Shown here in pieces: positions 14,101 to 26,054 of a stretch of 64,000 nucleotides of DNA. The stretch spans positions 5,319,823-5,383,822 of the forward strand of contig JABACO010000013.1 of NCBI GenBank assembly GCA_013339895.1, written 5' to 3'. The notes beneath the pieces were generated by a model, which saw nothing but the letters and a program-made list of their open reading frames with translations, ran no database searches and was not told the DNA's origin. The first letter of the stretch is position 1, and each line of letters opens with the position of its first letter. The stretch comes from Ephydatia muelleri. Its lineage: Eukaryota > Porifera > Demospongiae > Spongillida > Spongillidae. A program made the position numbers and the translations under genes.

Positions 14101-17100
14101 ATATTTTAAAACGTCTTGACCCAAAGGTGGGGTATAGCTTTTGTGTACACTAGGGTTGTAGGTTATATAGTACTGTACATGCACAGAAAAAGTACACAAC
14201 ACAAGTACATTGCTTTGGATATGTGGATGTACATGTACATGGACAGTATGATAAAGAGACATTCCATGCCTGATGAACACAACTTTTGCCATGACCATGT
14301 GAAATTTTTCTAAATTTTTTTTTATATAAGAGATCTTGTACTGTGTTGTTATTGTGCAAAGTTTCATTTTCCGAAACACTTCGGTTCATTATTATTATGA
14401 TTATTATTATTTTATTATTTCATACAAAATTACACCAAGAATAAACACAGGAAAAAGTTACGATGACTGGATCCTACTTGTTCATTAATAAATATTTGGC
14501 AACTTTGAAGCGTCCTGTGATTTCGCTCATTGGTATGAGTTGTTAGCAATGCTGTAATATTTCATTGATAATGCTCATATTGGCATGATTGATATCAATA
14601 AAAAGCATATACCACGAGGAAGGACAAACATTCACAAAATGTATATGTTACAATCAATAAAATTAATAACTTGGCCCCTTGTTTTGCACATATGAAAATA
14701 TCTCAAAACACCCCTATTTAGATTTCCTTCATTTTTGGCCCATTAGTTGGAAACGTACTGATGAACTTTTAATTTATTAAAAGTTAGTTCGGTATTCGTT
14801 TCGTTAGTAAATTATAAATGAATTTGTGCCAATGTTTCTTTGAAGTACCGCTTGACCACACCGTTGACACAGACGCCCATCGCCGTATACTATTGCAAAC
14901 ATTCACGCGCACTCACTTAAAGTACGCGTAAATATGTGCGAGGTCTGATGTGACACTCGAATTCCTGAGTTTGCATACGGCGTGCTGGGAGGGTAATGCA
15001 GAACATTGCATGTAAGGTGCTTGGGCTGCGGGCCGCTTTTGTTCTGCATTGCCCTCCCAGCACGCGTAGTCGTTCGTATGCAAACTCACATATTTACGCA
15101 TACTTTTAAGTGAGTGCGACATCGTGCGCGTGAATGTTGCAATAGTATACGGCGATGATAAAACGGTGTACTTGTCATTTATAACTTACTAAAGAAACGA
15201 ATACCGAACTAATTTTTAATAAATTGAGTACATCAGTACGCCAAAAATGAAGGAAATCTAATAGGGGTGTTTTGAGATATTTTGATATGTGCAAAACAAG
15301 GGGTCAAGTTATTAATTTTATTGATGGCAACATATACATTTTGTGAATGTTTGTCCTTCCTCGTGGTATATGCTTTTATTGATATCAAACATGCCAATAT
15401 GAGCATTAACAAATGAAATATTACACCATTGCTAACAACTCATACCAATGAGCGAAATCACAGGACGCTCCAAAGTGGCCAAATATTTATTAATGAACTG
15501 AAGTGTTTCGAAAAATGAAAACTTTGCACACAGTACAAGATCTCTTATATATTAAAAAATTAAAAAAATTGACATGTTCATGGCAAAAGTTGTGTTGATG
15601 AGGCATGGAATGTCTCTAAAGTGAATGTATCAGAACAGTAGAATGTACATAACTAACCTCTTCGAGTCTCTGCTGAAATACATCCATGTGAAGGAGACCA
15701 AGAAATCCCAGCCGCCATCCTTGACCAAGCACTGCACTTGAATCTGGGTAGATAGACACACTGCTATCATTAAGAGTCAGTTTTTCAATTGCTGTGCGCA
15801 GTACAGGATATTCTGACTGGTCCATTGGGTACATGCCAGCAAAAACCTGCAGGAATGAAATACGTTAGGCTTGAGTGCAACCATCACTCGAAACCATGCA
15901 CATACACTGTAGAGCATAGTGTACACACAATAGATGTACAGTTCATATGCAAATCTGCCGGACAGACACTGTTGTACAGTGTGTGATGCAACAGAGCAAA
16001 TACACATACAACTTTCATATGCACACACATGTACATGTACACACATGTACGAGGTAATGAGAGCAATTCGATCTGTAAAATGTCTATAGAATTTCTGATT
16101 AACTGAATTTGGTTCCATTGCTCCAAATAGACAGATTATATTTTAATTGATTACAATTAAACAGCTAGGAATCAAAGATTAGGATGCAACCACTGTGTGG
16201 ATAAGTGAGTGTTTAGTATAACTGCAAGTTGGCATAAGTGATTATGGTACTATATAAGTTTCATATCTCATTAACATGTCGTACATATACACGTCAGTAT
16301 GTAAACAAATAAACATTGAATTAAAAAAAACATTCTTTAAGCATGTACATGTAGGTTAGATTACAGTACATGTAAAGTTGAAGGTAAAAAGATAAGGAAA
16401 AAATGGAGTAGCTAATATGTTGGCTAATGCATGAGGCAAATGCAAACAGCTGCAAGAAAAAATATGGCATGGTGTAGCCTTGTTTTTATATACATGCATA
16501 TATATTATCATCAACACCTGCCAAATATTCAATGGCATCACTCATATTAAATAATACAAGTACAATGTACATGTAAACGGGCGACTGTGGTAAAACAGAT
16601 CTTTAATTGATTTAGTTGCCCATACTCTATAAAAACTGCACAAATAACACCCAGCAGCTACATGTATGTACATCACGTAGATATTTACATGTACACATAT
16701 GTTTGATATGGATATGCAAAATTAAGTACAATTATAATTGTATCTTTCTACCACCCCCTCCTGCCCACCCTACAGACCTGTATGAACTTGTCATCCACAT
16801 GCAAAGATTCCTAGTTGCATAAACTACATGTGTACAAAGCATGTTTAGGACCTTTCACTTTGACAAGCACATGGGAATTTTGAAATATAAACAAAAATAC
16901 ATGTACATGTAATTGTGCAAACCAAGCTGCACTTGCACCTACCCATTGGAAGATGAAAAAAAAAAAACTGCATGTTATGTACAATGACTAAGTGTATCCG
17001 AGCTGAACTTTGCATGTGTCCGAGCTTGATGGTTTGACTGGAAAACAGTTATTTCAATTTAATCATGCATTCAATTTAGACTGTGGACATTTCTGGAATC

Positions 17101-20100
17101 AAATATTGTACTACTAAGTGACCATGTAAACTGGGATTGATAAAACTGCATTGAATATTTCATGCTGAAATAGTACATTTATACGTACAAGTGTTTTTAA
17201 CCTTATCTCGTTCATTTTCTACCACTATTGCGTGCCATAAAACTTTGCAATCTCTTGATACACGCCGCACACATAAAAATATGTACATGTACATGTCTTA
17301 CTCCACATGTGTACATCACCAGATACAATTCAAAGGACTTGTCTTCTAAAAACTGCAACATACCATGGGTTTAACTGGCCGAAACCCTGGCAGTGGTGTG
17401 ACAGTGGACTGTGGATGATGAAATGTGTCCCCAATGAATGCTTCCTTGGCTGTCCGCATCCCAAGCACGGCATAACCAACCTGGCCAGAGTATCTGCCAG
17501 TTGAGTATGTAAAGTATGGCAATGCTACATGCACAACGTACGTGAGATGCACAAATAAGCATTGATTGGGATCACTCACAGCTTCATGAGAGGAATCTCC
17601 TTCATCTGCAAGATACCCAAATCACTGACTTCGTAACTGAGACCAGAGCGAAGTGAGCATACAACATCACCTGTACAGAAGGTACAGATGAACTGTGATG
17701 TATATTTTGACCACTACTGTACATGAGGAAGGCCAACAATTACATGTACGTGCATGTATATTGTACACACACATGCCTTTATACAGCATACTGGTACACG
17801 TAACTATTGATGTACAAGTAAATTCATTCTTTTTTGGAAAAGATTCATGATATTTTGTCCATCAAATGTGACAGACACCAGAATAAATGTACTGTATTTC
17901 AGTATAGAGAGTCGTACAATTGTAGCAAACAATTTATGTGGATATTTTTTGTTATTTAATTAATGTGCTAGGTATGTAAAGAGTCCCAATCAAGTGCATC
18001 AAGGCAGAGCTGCAAGCTTAACACACACTAATGTCATGGTCCTCTAGAATAAATTGAAATCAATAGCTAAGTTACAAACTTCAATACTGGTAATCTATCT
18101 AACCTCTGATTAACAATCCTAGAATGTTGTTACGGATAAATACTCTACAGAATCTTGAATTGCTTGCTGTACACAGTTACTGCAGTACTAGCGGACCTAC
18201 CTCTCTTTAGGGTGCCATCTATAACTGCAATGTGGCATATTACACCTCTGTATTGGTCAAACCAGCTGTCAAACAGTAGAATGCGCAGGGGATGGTCAAG
18301 GTGACAGGTCCCTACAGGACTAAAACCTTTTATCACATCACCACAGCCACATGTACCAATCCAATCTCGTACCTAGGAACTTGAGTCACTATGGCATCGA
18401 GCAAACTCAGTACCACCTGTTCCAAACTTGGCAGACACCTGGTGCAAAACAAGCAGAATGTATAAATACATGTAATGATACTGAAAACACCTCCTACATG
18501 TATATACACACAAAAATTCAGTGTGACAAGACATCACAAATTCCGCACTCCAAATACATGTACATGTACTTTCTTTTGATATCACACCCACACAGACACA
18601 AACATGCTGCACACATACCTGGCCCGGGCATAACACACATTGCATGCAACCATGCCAGATATACATGTAAGCAGAGCAACATCACAGCATTGCACCTTGT
18701 TGATCAGGCTTCTCTCAAATCCAAATGCATTATGCATCTGATCCATGACCTTGTCCAAATCAACTGCCGGCAGGTCAATCTAAACCAGACACACGGGATG
18801 TACCCAGTAAACATATGCACATGGATGTACAGTGATGTATGAAGGTATGCACTGCCTACAAGTACATTTGCACATTGTGCAAATATTTCTATCTTTTCCT
18901 AACTGCATACTTACCCTAACTTGTGGAACAATACACAACAGTACACGTTGGTTAAATGAGAGTCTGATAAACTATGAGACATGCACATTTGAGTAATCTA
19001 ACAGAATAACTCCGACCAAATACATGTACATGCTACTATACATGTAAGAAAATGGAAGCAATTCTCACCAACATACATGTGTACATACACTGGGTGTCCC
19101 ACAATCAAGGAAAATACCTTTAAAAATAAATCCAGGTGCTAATTTACTTTCAAAAAGTAACAATAACTTGAAATTATGACATTATAAACAAATGGGATCG
19201 TTTCCATGTAATGGGACCTCATACATGTACATGTTTTTTTCAAGATTGAAATGTCCTCTACACATTGCTTCTTACGCACTGAGAATTGGAGTATCTGTCA
19301 TGGAATTGTAAACTGAATTTTTAATTAGTCACACATTGCAACGCAAATGTTACATTTCTGTTGCATGTACTGGAAATTTGCACTGGAAATTCATAATGTA
19401 TGCAGGTCCCTTTTTGTGGAAACGAACCCAAATATTTACTATTATTATTATTACTGTTATTATTATTAAACATACAAATGGATCATTTCCGCAAAAAGGT
19501 ACGTAGTGCATATGTAATAAAATTTCCATTACACACAACAGAAATGTAATGCTTGCATTAAAATGTATGCCTAAATAAAAAATCAGCTCCATACAACTGC
19601 AGGACAAATACTCCGATTCTCAGTGAGTAAAAAGCAATTTGTAGAGAAAACATAGAATATAAAAATTGAAATCTTGAAAAATAAAACATGCGTTAGGTCC
19701 CTTTTCTCGGAATGAATCCCAAATACAGATGTATATATAACTGCACTAATAACAATTCAATAACTGAGAGCAGACATTAGGGCTGCGCATCATGCCAGAA
19801 AGGCTATAACATTGAAGCAAACCAGATAAAAGCTCAGCTTGCCATAAAGGTTGGATAAACTGTGGCCTCGCATTCAATCTAGTTTGTGCAGCCAACCTAG
19901 AGGCCAATTTAGAGAAGGTTTTGGTCACTCTATGTAAATGTATGATTAACTAAAATGAAAATAATGATTAATATTAATCAATCAGACGAACCAAAAAAAA
20001 TCATATGAGATATATACAAAATTATTGAATATCCTGCTTAATATGTGTTGTTATTAATTGTATGATATTTAATTATGTTGTATGTATTGCTATTTATTTA

Positions 20101-22651
20101 TAAACTCTAAATATTCATTTAAGATTAAGTGCCACCCATATTCATGTTTCCATTATTGATGACATTACTTGGCTATAACTGTAGTCATCAAAGAAATCAG
20201 CTAATTTCACTGCACTTTATTTTTGGTACTTGATAATGAGCAGTTCTGCATATCTACATTTGTTTTTAATTAAATATTAATTAGAAATTATAATTTATTT
20301 AATCAAATTCCCTGTACTAGTTATTACAATTACCAATACTCACCAATATAACTACGTGTAGTGAATTTGTATTGAATGTTCCTTCATTGTGGGACACGAG
20401 AAAAGTAATAATAAAGATTTATGTGCATGCTAAAAGTGGCCGTTATTCCTGAAAGTGATCTATGATCTGATACACACTGTAGTATTCATATCTATTGCTA
20501 TGAATAAAACACCCCACAGGAAACCAATAGCACCCCCCCCCCCCCCCCCACACTATAGCATTCATGTGAATAATACATTATTACTGGCATGAGCGGTGCT
20601 TTACAGCAGCTGGATTTAATGTCAACTGTTACAACTACTTACAAGCAATGATCAACACCAATAAAGATGCATGCACTATGCAGTACAACTCCAAAATACG
20701 AAGACAAAACATCATAAGGGTTATATATTACTTAGACCACAAATAGATTGAAGCTCTAGTGCTCAGATAAGACTCTTTCCCAAGAAAGTTATCTACCCTT
20801 CTTGTGGTATTTGTTCATTGCTAAGTATGCATGAAAATAATTTCCTGCTTACAGCATGATTATTAATTTTACTGTGCATCACTTAATGCTAATATACACA
20901 AACCGGATCAGCTATTACTTCTGCATAGCACTTCTGTGCACTCAATATTGTCTTATTATTAAAAAAAAACAATGCAGTTGTTATATTGCAATAAAAAACA
21001 CATATGTACAGTACAGTACAGTACAGTACAGTACATGCACACACATACCACCTAATGATGCGTTCATATAGTCACATGCAATTGTATAGATTTCATGATG
21101 CACAAACAAGCACACCATCAGACATACACAAATGCACAGGGGTACACTAGTCACACATTCTCCTAGAGTGTAGTAGGGCCCAAAAATACAAAAAAAACCT
21201 TTACACAGGCAGACCTTGTTAATGACAGGCACAAGGCTCAATCCAGCTTCACTTGCTAACAGAAAATTGGCAACTGTTTGAGCTTGCACACCCTGAAGGT
21301 ATAGGTACATGGTGAGATAAAAGCAACTGTGCATGTTCCCTTTAGCCTAATACACAACACTGTCTTTCATAATGAAATAGAACTAAAATGTACGGTGCCA
21401 TGTACAGACATACACGGCTGCTAGTGTTCTGGACACGTACACAGATTACATGTACACAGATTACATGTACACTCAGCATGTACATTAAACATACAACTCC
21501 ATGTACGTACATTTGCATTCGACATATATGTACTGTACAAGCATAAATGCAGAGTGTACATTTCGTGCACTTCTATACATGCACACCTAACATGTTGAAC
21601 GTGCACATGCAATCGTACTGGATACGCATACAGCCTACCCACATGCCTTACACATGCACAGGTGTATCAGGTAATACTGTACATGTACACATCCATTACA
21701 CGCTGAAGAAATAAAGTGGTGGTAGCTTTGGCAGATTGTAGTACTAGTACATTCGCACATTGATTTGCTTCATTACAGAACAATTAGTTGTAAAAATTAC
21801 TCATCGAATAGCTCCCGGACAGTCTGGTGCGATAGTCTTGCACAATGTACTCCACAGACCACACCCTGTCTAAATGTTCACGCTCTTGCAACAATGTGTA
21901 CACTGAATATTTCTAGCCACCACCTTACAACACAGCACACATCAATGTAGGCAAAGACAGATTCTGCTGATAGGTTTGCAATGTAAGGCGAGATGCACCC
22001 CAAGAACACTTCACATCCACGCACCTTACATCACACCATACAAGTAAATGTTGTGTATATGCATATATGTAGGTGTGCACGTGTGCAAGTGACAAGAGAA
22101 TCCAATTTCATATGTCTTGCCTCCATCCTCATATCTACACTCATTGTTCTTAATTGCCCTCTCCCCCTCCCCAACACATCCTGGTGTTACCCCTTGATTC
22201 CTCCAGCCCCTCTTACCTGCTGACCGTCAACCACTAACAAAGCACCCTGGCAGGCAGACAAAGACCTTGACACCTCATAGGAGAAATCCACATGTCCCTT
22301 GCAAAGGAGACAAACCAGCAACAACACAATCAAGACCCACAAACTGTGAATTGGGCTCACAACAGGGCAAAACCACATGTAAGTGTGCACTAACTGGAGT
22401 GTCAATTGGTTGAGCATGAACACTAAAATTGTGTAACTGGAGTGTCAATTGATCGCTAAAAGTGTGCACTAACTGGAGTGTCAATCAGGTTGAGCATGAA
22501 CAATTCCCCACCCATGTTGTGGAACATGGTGGCAGTGTGTGCCTTAATGGTGATCCCCCTCCGTCTCTCCACAGCGAGCTGGTCCAACACTTGAGGGACT
22601 CCAGACCCTTGCTGCATGGTACCTGTGCATACACGCACATGCGCACACACC

Positions 22652-22700
<49 letters not shown>

Positions 22701-23432
22701 CACACACACACACACACACAGGCACACACAACACACACGCACACACACACCACACACAACACAACGCACACACACACACACCACACACAGGCACACACAC
22801 AAACACACACCACACACACAGGCACACACACCACACACACACACACACACACACCACACACACAGGCACACACACAACACACACGCACACACACACCACA
22901 CATACACCATACACACACGCACACACACACACCACACACACACATACACACACACACACACACACCACATGAGGTAGGACAGATTGTAAGGAATAATAAA
23001 CGGGCAATCAAACCACAAAGTTGGAACTACCAGAAATACAATTTTGTGAAGACCCACACAATATGTACATATGTACATACACATCTTGACACAGGTCAGT
23101 AAACAAAAACTGTTTGCGTGCCAGCTGGTCATACAATCCTGCCACACTGTGTTGGTTTTCATGCATAACCACAACATGGCAGGGCATGTGGCTGTGTTGC
23201 AGTACCCATAGAAGCAAGGTCTGGTCCATGCCCCCCCTCCCCTTCTCTCTCTCAACTGTCAGCTCCATCCCCCTCCAACCCCACCCCCCAACTCCATGCC
23301 CAACCCTCAACCTTCAGCTTCCTCACCTGTGAGCTCCAAGAGACGATCAGCCAACGTACTCTTGCCATGGTCTACATGAGCCACTATACTGAAGTTCCTG
23401 ATCTTGTCCACAGAGATGTTTTCAGCTGTGTG
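2944..23432 (-). CDS. GUF1: Mitochondrial translation factor GUF1 (LepA/EF4 GTPase)
   Basis: GUF1 is the mitochondrial LepA/EF4 family GTPase that acts on translocating ribosomes. Exons in transcript order: 23327-23432, 22474-22622, 22217-22297, 21215-21292, 18696-18779, 18373-18438, 18201-18319, 17580-17670, 17364-17493, 15658-15846, 11012-11060, 9457-9503, 8034-8135, 7834-7967, 7702-7747, 7537-7652, 4934-4993, 3165-3201 and 2944-3069. Visible motifs in order: P-loop [16 protein letters not shown] switch I; NLIDTP|GHVDF (G3, split by an intron); VINK|ID (G4); SAK (G5); the LepA-specific [18 protein letters not shown] and LPLNEV; and the C-terminal [12 protein letters not shown] with a basic tail ending at TAG. 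Together they encode about 602 residues; human GUF1 is about 669, so a presequence exon is missing from this span. Splice phases agree throughout except for one extra base inside 18373-18438. Two tRNA genes and a retroelement relic lie in its introns. The assignment is secure from motif order; the frameshift may be a sequence error. Confidence 0.93.
3285..3532. mobile_element. MITE-like element, copy 1 (TA target site)
   Basis: The 248-bp element begins ATTGGGATCGTTTC and ends with the reverse complement. A TA dinucleotide flanks each end, as for Tc1/mariner-type target duplications. Related copies lie at about 19192, 19487 and 46135. It sits in a GUF1 intron and has no coding capacity, so it is probably a non-autonomous DNA transposon. 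Confidence 0.75.
4056..4128 (-). tRNA. tRNA-Lys (CUU)
   Basis: The minus strand reads as a complete 73-nt nuclear tRNA. The acceptor stem begins GCCCGGC, the A box is TAGCTCAGTCGG, the anticodon loop is ACTCTTAAT with anticodon CTT, and the B box is GGTTCGAGCCC. A T-rich run follows immediately, as expected for an RNA polymerase III terminator. It lies inside the GUF1 intron between exons 3165-3201 and 4934-4993, in the same orientation. Confidence 0.96.
8570..8880. other. AT-rich intronic stretch in GUF1
   Basis: Very AT-rich, simple-sequence DNA (ATA/AAT runs) within the intron between exons 9457-9503 and 8034-8135. Nothing else is visible in it. Confidence 0.5.
10348..10419 (-). tRNA. tRNA-Asp (GUC)
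   Basis: The minus strand reads as a 72-nt tRNA: acceptor TCCTCGG paired with CCGGGGA plus discriminator G, A box TAGTATAGTGG, anticodon loop CCTGTCACG with anticodon GTC, and B box GGTTCAATTCC. A T run follows the 3' end. It is nested in the GUF1 intron between exons 11012-11060 and 9457-9503, on the same strand. Confidence 0.95.
11099..11131. repeat. Short (AC)n tract
   Basis: About 33 bp of AC repeat lying just upstream, in the GUF1 sense, of exon 11012-11060. Confidence 0.85.
11345..12990 (+). pseudogene. Decayed Ty3/gypsy-type pol relic
   Basis: The plus strand carries pieces of a retrotransposon pol gene in the canonical order, broken by frameshifts and stops. First comes the end of a reverse transcriptase ([10 protein letters not shown] near 11450; APLHHLL-type text near 11620). 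Next is an RNase H region ([17 protein letters not shown] and ETDHKSL, about 11850-11955), a connection peptide with NADALSR near 12078, an integrase zinc-binding remnant (CDGCEQNK near 12480), and an integrase core fragment ([18 protein letters not shown]) near 12575-12760. No LTRs were recognised. It lies antisense inside the 11061-15657 intron of GUF1 and is clearly inactive. Confidence 0.85.
14251..15621. mobile_element. 1.37-kb fold-back (inverted-repeat) element
   Basis: The left half from about 14251 (GAGACATTCCATGCC) is repeated inverted on the right, ending at about 15621 (GGCATGGAATGTCTC). The arms run for well over 500 bp and meet around a short GC-rich loop near 15010-15045. The left arm carries an extra block of about 100 bp at roughly 14393-14485, flanked by TTCAT, that the right arm lacks. 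No coding sequence was seen. It lies in the same GUF1 intron as the gypsy relic, and transcripts could form a very long hairpin. Confidence 0.85.
19192..19432. mobile_element. MITE-like element, copy 2
   Basis: Terminal sequences (ATGGGATCGTTTCC at the left, GGAAACGAACCCA at the right) and the interior match the element at 3285. The ends have diverged. It lies in a GUF1 intron. Confidence 0.65.
19487..19722. mobile_element. MITE-like element, copy 3
   Basis: A third diverged copy only about 55 bp from copy 2, in the same orientation. It is recognised by GGATCATTTCCGC at the left and CGGAATGAATCCC at the right, plus shared internal sequence. Between the two copies is a TAT/ATT simple repeat. 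Confidence 0.6.
21006..21034. repeat. (AGTAC)n short tandem repeat
   Basis: About six copies of a pentamer in the GUF1 intron between exons 21215-21292 and 18696-18779. Confidence 0.85.
22378..22503. repeat. Duplicated exon end with donor site (GUF1)
   Basis: The 3' end of exon 22474-22622 together with its donor (minus-strand GACACTCCA|GTTAGTG) is present again at about 22381-22423. A shorter version lies at about 22433-22452. The two extra copies lie in the 176-bp intron immediately downstream in the GUF1 sense and so supply decoy donor-like sites. Confidence 0.7.
22649..22970. repeat. Compound AC/CACAC microsatellite
   Basis: About 320 bp of AC repeat interrupted by CACAACAC, GGCAC and GCAC variants, in the GUF1 intron upstream of exon 22474-22622. 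It explains the long Cys/Val or His/Thr open frames on either strand. Confidence 0.93.
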
Positions 23433-23597
23433 CTAGGGAACACATAGCTGTTGTTAATATTGGTAAATCAAAGCAATTTTTAATAATAAACCCTTAAATG
23501 TGCACATGCATGTGGGTGAGGAATTCTGACCACCCAAACTACTTGTAAGCTTATGTTGATCATACTGTACGATACAAGTGCTGGTGCATGTACATGA

Positions 23598-23826
23598 GCC
23601 CTTCAAGTGCATCATGTGCCCTTCAAGTGCATCATGTGCCCTTCAAGTGCATCATGTGCCCTTCAAGTGCATCATGTGCCCTTCAAGTGCATCATGTGCC
23701 CTTCAAGTGCCCTTCAAGTGCATCATGTGCCCTTCAAGTGCATCATGTGCCCTTCAAGTGCATCATGTGCCCTTCAAGTGCCCTTCAAGTGCATCATGTG
23801 CCCTTCAAGTGCATCATGTGCCTACA
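23598..23826. repeat. 20-bp/11-bp minisatellite
   Basis: Tandem units of CCCTTCAAGTGCATCATGTG, with three places where a shortened 11-bp unit (CCCTTCAAGTG) is inserted. It lies just upstream of the first secure GUF1 exon. All three forward frames are open because of the repeat, which is not evidence of coding. Confidence 0.93.
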
Positions 23827-23924
23827 CATCCTGTAACACATAATCAAAGATAGGGAATGCTAATCCAGTACACAGCCACAGGCCAAATGGTAATCTAAGC
23901 TCTCAAACCAGGTGAAACACTCAC

Positions 23925-23969
23925 ACTGTGTGCGTATAGCAAGGTGCTATACATGAACATGGTGTACAT
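23925..23969 (-). CDS. Candidate first coding exon of GUF1
   Basis: A 15-codon open stretch starts at an ATG at 23969 and ends at a good donor (CAGT|GTGAGTG). It is in phase 0, which is what the next GUF1 exon (acceptor at 23433) requires. The peptide MYTMFMYSTLLYAHS is hydrophobic and lacks the arginines usual in a mitochondrial presequence, so the true first exon may be elsewhere upstream. A transcript would decide. Confidence 0.3.
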
Positions 23970-24583
23970 TGTTTCAGCAAGAACATCAAGAAAGACAGAG
24001 GCAACATATGTAACTTACATGTACAATCACGTTTTGTGCATGTGGAAAAGACAGATAGTGGCATATAAATTATAAGTGGAGTGCTCAATGGTTCTGATTC
24101 ATTACTGCTGTGAATTCTAGAGCTTTTTTAATATTCATTGCTTTAAGTACACAAATGAATGCTTTTAAAATAGGGTTGTGACCACTCTTTAAATAGATTT
24201 GTGATATTGAACACTGCAAAACATTATAATCATTAAGCCATTTTAGTTACATGAAGAAATGACGCAAAGTTCTCAGAGTAGCTTTTACATAACACTGCCC
24301 ACTCAACAGAATTTGCCCCCTCCTTTTGAGGTTTCTTCTTGATGAATACCCGAGTGTGTGTACACATAGAGATACAGTTGTAGGCGTGCCATTCATGATC
24401 AAATACACATGCTAACTCGCTACATGCAACACGATACTCCTGCCCACATCCTTATACTTCCTTTGAGGTGACTCATGTTTGTAAATATACAGAAACCTCT
24501 TATCAGAAAAGGATGTAGGATAACATTTCAGTACTATTTCCGCCTGGAGGTTATGTTGGTGTGTGTGTATTGTATAATGGTGC

Positions 24584-24588
<5 letters not shown>

Positions 24589-24622
<34 letters not shown>

Positions 24623-24711
24623 GTGTGTGTGTACGTGTGTGTGTGCGTGTGTGTGCGTGTGTGTGTGTGTGCGTGTGTGTGCGTGTGTGTGTGTGCGTGT
24701 GTGTGCGCATG

Positions 24712-24763
<52 letters not shown>
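24589..24763. repeat. (GT)n microsatellite with GC interruptions
   Basis: About 175 bp of GT repeat with regular GC interruptions. It generates spurious open frames on both strands. Confidence 0.93.
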
Positions 24764-24765
<2 letters not shown>

Positions 24766-24979
24766 GTACACATGCTGTTGCTCCTGGGCAATACATACTG
24801 TACTGTATATACATGCATGGTGGATGCGGTTCCTTGTGCAATCACTTGCGCACATGTCCAAGCACAAGGTACGTGTAATATCAGCTGCATTGTGTGATAG
24901 AGTAGATAGTACACGCATATCACAATACAGATATTGTACCTCAATACGAAGCTACATTGAATACACGTCCCAAGTGATG

Positions 24980-26040
24980 CATGAGTAGAACACATCTGGA
25001 CAATCAAAATTTCACTCTAATAATTTTGAAGGGCAATAGCTGAACACATTCACATTTGCATAGAGGCTTACAAACAACACTAGTGAATTTATATAATTGC
25101 TATAGTGATTTTGTTAACAGCCGACATTGCTTTTGTGATCTCAGTGTTAGCAACTAAAATATGTTGCTGGTCAAACCACACCATTCATCCATGAGTCCAG
25201 TTTCTTGTTACGCATGGTTAAAGTGCAGCCACCTGTAGGATTGTGGGTGTGGCTGGAGGGGTCCCACCCTCCATTCCTGTTTTGAAATCATCTATTCTGT
25301 ACGGTGCTGAAATGTGTTTCTCAAAATAGCACATACAGTAAGGTAGGTTGTGACTGACTGCCGAATACACTACATTGGATTAGCAGCCATCTTGTGGTCT
25401 ACTCAAGGTCCTTTCATAAGCAGCCTGCTGGCATTACAGGCCGAACTGGAGAGGTACAACACTCAGAGGATGGATGGAGGTGTTAGTCCCTAACCTTGAA
25501 AAGCCACACCCACATGGTCAAAAATAAAACCAGAAACAAGACTGCTGTACATTGTGCCTGTCCCCAGAACCTCACACACAGTTAGACACATTTATTTCAG
25601 AAACATTATTGTATAAATGTACGATTGTATGCACAGCTTGGCCTAAAGAATACCTTTCCTACCCTAAGATAGACAGATGGAGAAGGCTGTGGAAGTGCAC
25701 TGATTTTGTGGTCTGGGTACTGCTCAGTGCTTTGAGCAAAAACAAATGCCTGGGTAATGGATGCCTGATATGTGGTATGGCAGCACAGGTGACCCTTTGG
25801 GTGCAATGCTACCATTGAAGCCCTGTGTACATGATACAGCAAGCACACACGCCACATCTTTGTACTTCACATGCACGTTGGACTCACACTTACTGTCCCG
25901 GAGCATCTCTGTGTATAGTGGCTATGTGTGCAGATTGTAGAGACGACCTAGCTAGCTTAGTGGTGACATCACGGTGCTTTGATGTCTGGAGAGTGGTTGG
26001 CATGTGCAAAGAAGCTCCGTACCAGAGACACAATGTGTGC
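24980..26040. other. Intergenic, no supported gene
   Basis: I see no coding exon or RNA gene. Short open frames on both strands overlap each other and lack family motifs or consistent splice sites. Confidence 0.45.
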
Positions 26041-26054
26041 AGGTGTTCCAAACT

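Noticed and set aside
18201..18311. Alternative acceptor (CTGTAG at 18312) for GUF1 exon 18201-18319
   Set aside because: It shifts the frame; the acceptor at 18320 restores it and gives the expected residues before [10 protein letters not shown].
22456..23255. Cys/Val-rich and His/Thr-rich open frames up to 256 codons
   Set aside because: Produced by the AC/GT microsatellite; only 22474-22622 inside this span is a real (GUF1) exon.
24227..24367. 46-codon minus-strand frame upstream of GUF1 (MCTHTRVFIKKK...)
   Set aside because: No splice donor in the phase needed to join GUF1 and no family match.
24412..25007. Several overlapping open frames on both strands
   Set aside because: All run through the GT microsatellite and have repeat composition.
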